Shown here: piece after piece, positions 56,676-64,000 of the stretch
Position numbering within the stretch: position 1 is the first letter of the stretch
How the letters are laid out: each line of letters opens with the position of its first letter
Assembly (NCBI GenBank): GCA_002803225.1
Contig: NXFV01001556.1
Coordinates: 92,919-156,918, forward strand
Source of the DNA: Gamarada debralockiae
Lineage: Eukaryota > Ascomycota > Leotiomycetes > Helotiales > Hyphodiscaceae
Direction of reading: 5' to 3'
DNA: 64,000 bases
Position numbers and translations under genes: made by a program
Notes under the pieces: generated by a model
What the model saw: only the letters and a program-made list of their open reading frames with translations
What the model was told of the DNA's origin: nothing
Databases searched by the model: none

Positions 56676-58069
56676 ATGCGGGCAACCACTCGAGTTGGCG
56701 CTTCGATATGTTTGTCTGTTTTCTCGCTCGTGTCAATTATTTTGCTGCTGCCGAGTTCGCAAGTTAGCACGCGGTTGCAGAAGATTGCGCTAGGGACGAC
56801 GCTGGATGATTTTCCGACGCTGTGGAATTGGGGGTCCGCCAGTGATGATGGGAGTGAGAGTGACGGAATAAGATTGGTAGTTTTTGGCGATAGTTGGGTG
56901 GATGATAGTGCGGATAGGGTGAAGGGAAGGGGAAAGAGTTGGGCGGAGGTGTTGTGTGAAGAGGTTCGTCGATCTGTCACCATTGAGATGAAGCAATTCT
57001 AACAAAGCAACAGATCAATTGCACGCCGTATCTCAACTTCGCAGCCTCGCAGTCACTTGAATCATATCCTTCCTCTGCACCGACGGGCGCCATTACATCG
57101 AATGCGATATACGTATCATCACTCGTGACTTCCCCATCTCCTCCACTCGAAACACTAGCCACAGAGCTCCTTCCCGATCTCGCTGCTCAAATCAAAGAGT
57201 TCATCGCTCTTCCTCCACCATCCCCGAAACCAAGAGAAACACTCTTCCTCGTATCGTTTGGATTTTGGGATATATACAATTTTGCTGGTCTCGACTATAC
57301 CCTTGGTCAAAATGTCACGGACAGAAGTGCCAATGAGCTCTTCGATCAACTCAACATCCTGTATGCGCACTACAGCCAGAATCTAGCAGCAGCGCATACC
57401 GTACAGAAAACTACAACTAATGGCTTATCAAATACTGCCGAAGTCGAAGAGCCCCCTCACAAAACCCCACCATTTCGCGTCATCATCCCGAAACTCTTCG
57501 AGCCAACCCTCCTTCCCGGCTGGCTCTCTCAACGCCCCGTCCCACTAGCACCCAGCAGTGTCGCCGAAAACCAAAAGAATGCCGTCTATCTCGCATCCCG
57601 CTGGAACACCCTCGTCGAAAATAAAATCAGTGGCTGGCTAAAAGAGCCCACTCTTCCTCCAGCAGACATCGCAAACACCACGACCGAAACACTCGCCTCT
57701 CTCCCAGTCGTAGAAAAGGATGTATTCTATTACGATCTACCGCAATACCTCCTAGATATCATCGTCGAGCACCAACTCGAAGATGAAGGTCTATCCGACG
57801 CTTCTGGACTAGGGATGGGAGAGAGTCCTTTTGAGAGTGTGTATGAGCCTTGTGTCCGAGAAGCAGGCGAGGGCATAGAGGACGGGTTTGTGGATTTGAA
57901 TGGACAGATGGTGTGCAAAGAGCCAGAAGAGTATTTGTTCTGGGACAGTTTTAATCTGGGGAGTGTAGCGAAGGAGGGGATTGGGAAGGAGATTGGTGCT
58001 ATGGTGAAGCAGGGGAAGAGTATGAGGAGCATTTGGGAACAGAGAGAAGGTCATGGGTTTGGGTCGTAG
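56676..58069 (+). CDS. GDSL/SGNH-family hydrolase-like membrane-anchored protein, catalytic His replaced
   Basis: Exon 1 is 56676-56963, intron 56964-57013, exon 2 57014-58069; 447 aa. An N-terminal hydrophobic helix (I-C-L-S-V-F-S-L-V-S-I-I-L-L-L) acts as signal peptide or anchor. Block I is L-V-V-F-G-D-S-W-V-D-D, block III-like F-G-F-W-D-I-Y-N-F. In relatives the C-terminal block reads W-D-x-x-H; here it is F-W-D-S-F-N-L-G, so Asn stands where the catalytic His should be. Ser (block I) is retained. This suggests weak or no hydrolase activity, unless another residue serves. N-glycosylation sites occur in the central part. The role is unknown. Donor is GTTCGT, non-optimal but frame-consistent. 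Confidence 0.85.
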
Positions 58070-58292
58070 GTGTATATATGGAAGAGGTGGTATTTATGAT
58101 AAGATGAGAAGCATCTGCGAGATGAGATATGGAGTTCTGGTGGCATTTGGGGAGTCGGAAAAGCATTTCGTGCTGGAGTTCGGGGAACCAGAGACAAGAG
58201 ATTCTTGTGTATATGATAGATCTTGTATATAGGATATTGGTATGGATGTATATTTCCCAGAATTCATCAAAATGGTTAGGCCTCCCGGAACT

Positions 58293-59645
58293 TTAGTCAA
58301 TGGTCTTGATTTGGATATTTATACCATTAACACCCCTACTAGCATGATTCACCCTCGATTTTCTTCCCTGCATCTTGGTTGACTTGACATCCTTATCACC
58401 CCAAAGTTTCAACTCCCTTTCCTTTTCGCACATACATATTGGTCTTGGTCCACTTCTGTCTTCCTTTGCGTCTAATGCCACACAGCCCCGACAACATCTC
58501 ACAGCACCCTCCCTCTCACAACCCTCACAAACAACCAATATCAAATGACACCCTCTACTCCGACATTTACTCAACCTATCCTCGGGCTTCCCACAAACAT
58601 GGCACTCCGCCACCTTCTCCCTCTCCCCATCTCCCTCCGCACTTAAACCAGTCGAGCCTCGCGCATCAAAAACATAATTCTTCCCCTTAAACAGACTCTC
58701 CCCAACCCCTTTCCTCCCCGCCTTAATCTCCTCATCCATCCACATCAGATACGCTTGGATGCCTCCCTTCAGCGTACAGACCCTATCCCTACTATCTCCT
58801 TGTCCCGTCTCTAAGTTCTCGGCCAGGAAGCGCGCACCCTTCTCACAGCGTATGCCACCTGTGCAGTAGGTCATATATTGCGTCCCGCTGTCCTCCTTCT
58901 TGTTGGTTGATAGAGGGGAGGGCGAATCGGGATCTTCTGCTAAATCTGGTTGGAGGTGAGAGATATTGGATTTGACGAATTGAGGCCATTGTCCAAACCT
59001 CCTCACGCCCGGTCTCAAGGCAGGCGTCCCGGTGAGAGGGTTGATGAAGTAGCCTATTCGGGACTCATAGTGGTTTCGCACGTCCACCAACACTTTCTTC
59101 CCACCGGCTTCCCAACATCGCTCATGGAATTCCGCTGGACTTAGACTCTCAACCACGTCCCAGTCTCTGGGGACATAATTCGTAACACCCATAGGCGTAA
59201 TTTCACTACAAACCCTGACCGAAGCTGGAGCTCCTCCAAAGACGCATGAACAGCCTGGTGTGGGCTTGAAGAATGCCCTTCTCTGCTCTTCTGTGTCGAG
59301 CTGGGATCCTAGACCGGAGAACGACCAATGGGAGATGCATTCTTGGATGTAGGCGGAGATAGAGGAGCAGGTCCCGCCGACGGTGATGTTGAATCCTTCT
59401 TTCGCAATTCTTATCTTGCCACCGAGTGAGAGAGTTTGCGTGAGAGTGGTGTGGAAGGAGGCGAGTGAGGTGAGGTCATTGGCTTGGGGAAGGACACTGG
59501 CGGGGAGAGAGGGTGTGGCGGCGAAGTAGCGGTAGAAAAGGAGGACTTGACCGGGTGGGTTGGCGGTGGAGGAAGCGGAACAGGGACAAGTGCAGGTGTA
59601 CGAGAGAGGGTCGGAGGAGCCCGCGGGAAGCCAGGTCTCTTTCAT
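58293..59645 (-). CDS. Rhodanese-domain protein of the TrhO/UPF0176 (TSTD2) type
   Basis: Single exon, 450 aa, from ATG at 59645 (M-K-E-T-W-L-P-A-G). The upstream in-frame codon at 59747 is TTG. The N-terminal acylphosphatase-like region has F-Y-R-Y-F-A and G-K-I-R-I-A-K-E-G-F-N-I-T-V-G-G. The rhodanese domain contains V-L-V-D-V-R-N-H-Y-E-S-R-I-G and the active-site loop Y-C-T-G-G-I-R-C-E-K, where the first Cys is the catalytic one. A Cys-rich C-terminal zinc-binding-like region follows (C-H-V-C-G-K, C-R-S-R-G-C, C-E-G-C, C-C-R-G-C). Bacterial TrhO hydroxylates uridine 34 of tRNA; the fungal role is inferred. Intact. Confidence 0.9.
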   Translation of the reverse strand: MKETWLPAGSSDPLSYTCTCPCSASSTANPPGQVLLFYRYFAATPSLPASVLPQANDLTSLASFHTTLTQTLSLGGKIRIAKEGFNITVGGTCSSISAYIQECISHWSFSGLGSQLDTEEQRRAFFKPTPGCSCVFGGAPASVRVCSEITPMGVTNYVPRDWDVVESLSPAEFHERCWEAGGKKVLVDVRNHYESRIGYFINPLTGTPALRPGVRRFGQWPQFVKSNISHLQPDLAEDPDSPSPLSTNKKEDSGTQYMTYCTGGIRCEKGARFLAENLETGQGDSRDRVCTLKGGIQAYLMWMDEEIKAGRKGVGESLFKGKNYVFDARGSTGLSAEGDGEREKVAECHVCGKPEDRLSKCRSRGCHLILVVCEGCEREGAVRCCRGCVALDAKEDRSGPRPICMCEKERELKLWGDKDVKSTKMQGRKSRVNHASRGVNGINIQIKTID

Positions 59646-60135
59646 GGTGTGTATTTGTGTGGTGTCACGTGTTTGGCATCGATGTGAGACGCCGGGGTGG
59701 TTTAAGACGCTCTTGGGGCCTGTAGAGGAGGAATGATGCCACGCCAATGAGATAAATGACTACAAGCTGAGGCTAGGCAATTGTGGAAAGAACTATGAGG
59801 GAATATCTAAGATTGAAGATTGTTGGATTCAGGGCCGAAATTGTCGAGACGTGACGATTTTCTTAGCGTCTCGCTTGACTCTCTTCAACCCCTTGGAGGC
59901 CTGACAAGTCAATGTCGTGAGAATTAGAATCAAGGATATTATTCTTTAAGTCTGCTTTATATCTGTCCATTAAGTTAAATTGTAGTGTATCCTTGATCCC
60001 CAAACTCTTATCTGAGAACAACCCAACATGCTGAAATATCCAACCAACTCCGTCAGCGGGTACTATTCTAACGTCATTCCCCGTCTCTAAGAACGCCTTG
60101 AAATCAAAATTCCTCCTCCCATACTATCCCGAATC
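59646..60135. other. Intergenic region between rhodanese and Zn2Cys6 genes
   Basis: No gene, repeat or regulatory element recognised. Confidence 0.45.
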
Positions 60136-62642
60136 TCAGTTGAACTCCATCCACGACCCTTGAGTCCAGTCAATAGTATTAAGCCAATCGATCGTATTGG
60201 CGTCGAGCGGCGCCAGCATTGGATCCAGCGGAAAATTCATCAGATTACTTTCCGTCATTTCCTGCTGCGGTTGCTGGGGAGGATCCAGAATATGATCGAC
60301 GACCCTCTTCACAACGGTCTTCAATCTCCCAGCAAGCAAATAATTCCCATCCGTAGGTCGGATCCATTCCAAAAAGCCAATGAACAGGGTCAGCTTCTGA
60401 ATAGCGTCTGAACGAGAAAATTTAAGTCTGCTTTGTCCTTTGGCCTGCTTCAGTAACTCGACACAGATCACTCCTGAGCTAGGAATGCCGTAGCATGTCA
60501 CCTGTATTAAGTCAGTGACATCAAAGCGAATGATTAAATGACGACTCACGATCCAATCAAAGTTATTGTAAAAGGCACTGAGCTGATCCCTCTTAACCCA
60601 GTACATTAGAGAGATTTCGAGCATTTCCATCGCTGTATTAAGAAGCCTTTGATCATTTGCAAAACCTCGGGCAGTACCCACTCGGTCAATCAAGAATCTG
60701 TTTTGAAGGTGGATGAGCATGAGGTAGGCTTGGGCTAGCATGATTCTGCCAGTGCTGTTTTTCGGTGTCGTTCCATATTCGTAGTAATGCAATTGAAACG
60801 GAAGTGATTCGTAGGCCTGTTGGCAACGCTGATGAAGAACACTGGCTAAGAGTTAGATTCGAAGCTCCGAGAGAAGTAAAGCACTCACTCAATTTCTTGG
60901 GGGCTTATTGCAAGGTCCACTCCAAGTGCCATATCGAGGATTTCTTCCCGGCATCTGCTGAGCACTTGTATACCTCGATGAGTGGTTACATGGCTGATTT
61001 CTGCCTTTCTGTTCCATCCACTGGAATCCAAATTACCTACAGCCCTCGCCAACTCGTCTGGAGGCAGAAATAATTCCTCGTCGGTAAGGTCGAGGGGTAG
61101 GCGTAGATGGCAGAATTTCTGGCTGAGCGCAACCGGCACTCCGTTCAAGGACGATTCGTTCTTGTCGGTGTTGTAAATCGAAGAGATCAGTCGTCTCTTG
61201 TACTCTAAAGCCGTTGTTATTTTGTTTGCGCCGTAGTCGAGTCGGTGTAGGCCGGCTGCCAAGGCGCTGACAATGGTGTCTGCGTGGCGTCTGCGGAGTT
61301 GGAAGCCTGCGGTTGAAGTAAGTAAGGGAGCAGAGCTTGAGTTGAAATGGGCTTACTCTCGTCCCCAGTACAAACACTTTCCAAAATTAGGGTACAGAAC
61401 ATCAGCGCCACCGATATTTCATTGTCTGTGAACATTAGCCGTCAGCACTAGTCAATGATGGATTGAGCTCGAAATACGCACTTGTTTCTGATATCTCACA
61501 CTATTGGAAGTAAGCATTTGCATGTAAAATAAAGAAACCAACTTCAGAATGTACGGCGAAAAATGATTTGATAGTTGGAGAGCAAAATAGATTTTTCATA
61601 CCATCTTCAGACATATATCGGCACATTCCTTCATCCTCCAGGCGGATTGCTTCCTATCACGCCCATGATTTTCGGGTATGCTGAATCGAGGATCTTCATC
61701 CAGCAAAGAATGGTATGCCATACCGATGAAACAAAACAGCATCCCAAGCATCTCAAACCTCAGGTTCGCACCGGTGAAAGTATTCAGCCACTCCATACCA
61801 TCATCCGGGGCAGGCGGCAAAGGCTTCTCTTCATTCTTAAACAGTGTCTCAGCAATGGGAGTAAGCTTCTCTGATGTCCTTGGCACAGCAAGCTGTTCCC
61901 CGAACGTCGACCATAACGAGGCTATAGTATGCCTGACCAAGACCTCATTCATCGTTATTTGGAACTGTGATTGGAAAGTACTCATCAGTGAGTCGCAGAT
62001 TTCCCGGCTGGGGATATTCCACAAGGCCCTGATGATCTGATTCATTCGGACAGTTGGCGCAGAGGGTCTATCTCGGCCGAGAAGAGGTTGGCCAAACGGC
62101 CACGAAGAAGGGTGCTTTCTGTGTTCATCGCTGCTGTCCAGGAGGTCGTTCTCCGTAAAGACGGAAGAGAAACTTGTCGGCCCGTAGTATCTGGCTGAAC
62201 GTGGAAAGACAGTATCTACTTCCCATTGCCGGCCATACCAATTGGTAGTCTCGAGAGTTTCGGCTATGCTTCTCGCCCGACCCTTATCAGCGGGACCAAA
62301 ACAGGAAACTTGAGCAGTTGGGGACGTTTGAGCAACATTTTTAAACTCAGGACGGAATGGCGCTGCAATGGGGGCCTGAGGAGACTGGCTAGGTCCATTC
62401 GTTTGATCCGAAGAGATGCTGGGTGTGGTCTGGGGCGTTGACAAAGGACTTGGGACTGCTCCAGCTCTCATGCGGGTCATAGGTGCGGGGTGGTAGATAC
62501 ATCTCGATGTGATCTGCCTCCTCACGCATCTTCCACAGTGTGGCGTTGTATGATCACATGCTAGCTTCCCCTTTCGACAAGGCTCACAAGCTTGCTGTTT
62601 CCCATTTCGGCGGAGACCGATGCCTCCATCACGTGGAGGCAT
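60136..62642 (-). CDS. Zn2Cys6 transcription factor with fungal middle homology region
   Basis: Starts at ATG 62642 with M-P-P-R-D-G-G. Zinc cluster: A-C-E-P-C-R-K-G-K-L-A-C-D-H-T-T-P-H-C-G-R-C with the sixth Cys in T-S-R-C-I. Then comes a Ser/Pro/Thr linker and a helical middle homology region (I-I-R-A-L-W-N-I-P-S-R-E; F-E-M-L-G-M-L-F-C-F-I-G). The first exon ends at 61602; a tiny exon (C-E-I-S-E-T) follows, then N-N-E-I-S-V-A-L-M-F, S-F-Q-L-R-R-R-H-A-D-T-I-V, and after another intron V-L-H-Q-R-C-Q-Q-A-Y-E-S-L-P. The last intron splits D-W-I | V-T-C-Y-G-I-P-S-S-G, ending at a TGA near 60136. About 700 aa, with at least five introns, more than most genes here. Nuclear; target genes unknown. 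Confidence 0.9.
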
Positions 62643-63780
62643 TGTACATTAGAATGCCCAGCCGCCACAGGACTGGTGAGGCGTTAAAGGCGATGAGCCT
62701 TGGTGTGAACGCCACCTCTGGTTGAGAGCCGCGTTACCAGCTCTCGCCTAGTGAGATAAAAAGGGGGAGTTAATTGAGTTTTCACAATGTGTTCTACAGT
62801 CGCTTGCGAAACCGGCTTCCCCTCCACACGCATTTGGAAATTTCTCCCTTTGTGCAAGGGTCCGGAAGCTCGCTAGCCAAAATAAGTTAGAATAATACAG
62901 GGCTTCTGGGAATAGACGACATTTTTACATGGGTGCCAGCCTACGGCTCGCACGAAGCCTTCGTACACGTGAAAACTACAGGGGGTGAACGATTTTTTGA
63001 CCCCGGATCGGAGTAACTTAGACCCGGTTTTCGGTGTGAGAAGTGGTTTTCGAAACCACTTCTATTCTTAGCAAGCTAAGAAGTACGAAGGCATACTAAA
63101 TGAGGAGTTCAAGTACCTATTCTCGACTCGAGATGTGCACTAGCCTCAGATTCTGCAACTATGATTAGCAGACTGTTGCACAATGCAGCCAAGCCTCTTG
63201 CGCCGGTGTAGCTATCGTGTCGCATAAACATAGAGGATAAGGAGGTGATAATTGAGTTGAATTGGACTGCCTTCTAGCTATAGTGAGAAAAGTACTATGT
63301 ATATAGTCCTGGAAGCTTCTATTTAACAGGATAAATATGCTAAATGTAGCATATGTGCAACGTGTCCTTATCCTCTATTGAATATAATAATAGCATATTG
63401 TACCTAATATAACTGATATTTATAATGATATGTAGTGAGGTGCTTCCTGCTACACGACTACGACCAACTTTCTATCATCATCACAAGACTGATGGCATGA
63501 GTGGGTCGGCACTCTCCCTACTGGTGCACCCGAAGAAGCACTCGAAATTAGGAAGCTCGTAATAAAGACGCTAAGTACATTTCCTATCCAAAATATAGAT
63601 TGGGAAGGTGTCACCGCTATCTAGAAACTCTTGTATTCCTTGCCTCTTAGCAAGGAGTATGGCCATTGTAGAAGACGCTGGAATCAGAGTGGCGAAGAAG
63701 AGTATATAAGCATATGCTCCCTTTGACCCTCTATGAGATAGAGATATGAAGAAAATAATATGTTATATGTATAAAGAGTA
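62643..63780. other. AT-rich intergenic region with nested foldback
   Basis: It contains the inverted repeats at 62957-63092. From about 63240 the sequence is AT-rich; a TGTTGCACA...CTACACGACTA stretch (63173-63460) might be a solo LTR, but no second copy supports this. Confidence 0.4.
62957..63092. repeat. Nested foldback (MITE-like)
   Basis: Outer arms GCCTTCGTAC (62957-62966) and GTACGAAGGC (63083-63092) are exact inverted copies. Inside, two hairpins sit side by side: AGAAGTGGTT-ttcga-AACCACTTCT (63039-63063) and TTCTTAGC-aa-GCTAAGAA (63065-63082). Confidence 0.5.
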
Positions 63781-64000
63781 TCATACAGCGACTGCATCAC
63801 GAAGGCATTTCACGACGGCGAGGTGGCCTCCTTCTGTCGCCGCCTGGAGTGCCGTTCTTCCTTCAAATCGTGCTGCTGCTGCATTGACCTCTGCCTTCTC
63901 TTGGAGCAGCCGCTCTACAATAGCGAGGTGGCCTCCTTCTGCCGCTGCCTGTAGTGCTGTTCTTCCTCTCTCGTATCCTGCTGCTGCATTGACCTCTGCC
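63781..64000 (-). CDS. Ankyrin-repeat protein, C-terminal end (5' truncated by window edge)
   Basis: The minus strand is open from the window edge to TGA at 63783-63781, 72 codons. It encodes two ankyrin repeats with G-R-T-A-L-Q-A-A-x-E-G-G-H-L-A-V/I-V and A-E-V-N-A-A-A, then C-L-R-D-A-V-A-V. The repeats are highly similar at DNA level, with a 105-bp spacing between equivalent GAGGTGGCCTCC sites (63820 and 63925). That pattern is typical of young ankyrin arrays at the C-terminus of fungal NLRs. The N-terminal domain lies outside the window, so NLR identity is inference. Confidence 0.8.
   Translation of the reverse strand, partial: AEVNAAAGYERGRTALQAAAEGGHLAIVERLLQEKAEVNAAAARFEGRTALQAATEGGHLAVVKCLRDAVAV

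Noticed and set aside
63173..63460. Possible solo LTR (TGTTGCACA...)
   Set aside because: No second copy, target duplication or polypurine tract in the window; listed only as a remark.

Overview
The window is nuclear DNA of a filamentous ascomycete (Pezizomycotina). Evidence: many short introns (about 45-110 nt, GT...AG with CTAAC-like branch sites), Zn2Cys6 transcription factors with a fungal-type middle region, a HET protein, NACHT-type fungal NLRs, PRM1, and transposon relics with RIP-like stop codons. A leotiomycete is possible, but the sequence alone does not prove it.

Layout. 1-20 kb is an accessory, transposon-worn region: the C-terminal half of a HET protein; a NACHT-C2H2 NLR on the minus strand (7307-2155) split by a Tc1/mariner insertion; a SNF2/RING helicase pseudogene head-to-head with it (7952-11280); a MITE; a TPR-NLR fragment; the 3' end of a Ty3/gypsy chromovirus with polypurine tract and LTR; a secreted zinc metallopeptidase with a Ser-rich minisatellite stalk; and a decayed gene of unknown function. 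21-37 kb is mixed: a twice-frameshifted MFS sugar transporter, a small hypothetical ORF, a secreted class 3 lipase, a Zn2Cys6 regulator, a BBE-like FAD oxidase without either covalent-flavin residue, decayed LRR-like and NACHT genes, a HAD phosphatase and a three-exon Dabb protein. 37.6-62.7 kb is a compact set of mostly conserved, intact genes: ISA-type Fe-S assembly factor, ARMH3 homologue, PRM1, a C2H2 protein, a secreted chorismate mutase, a BET double-bromodomain protein, a Utp12-domain nucleolar protein, a GDSL-like protein, a TrhO-like rhodanese and a second Zn2Cys6 regulator. The right edge returns to accessory DNA with the C-terminal ankyrin repeats of another protein.

How the genes relate. 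The two margins and the 34-36 kb relic share one theme: non-self recognition genes (HET, NACHT, TPR, ankyrin) in different states of decay beside transposons. The central block is housekeeping, with no operon-like logic. The lipase / Zn2Cys6 factor / FAD oxidase trio (25-30.3 kb) could be a small co-regulated metabolic set, but this is inference from adjacency only.

Exon boundaries were derived by hand from splice consensus and reading frame. Where the summed exons are divisible by three and the motif continues across the junction, I treat the model as well supported. I saw no tRNA, rRNA or CRISPR.
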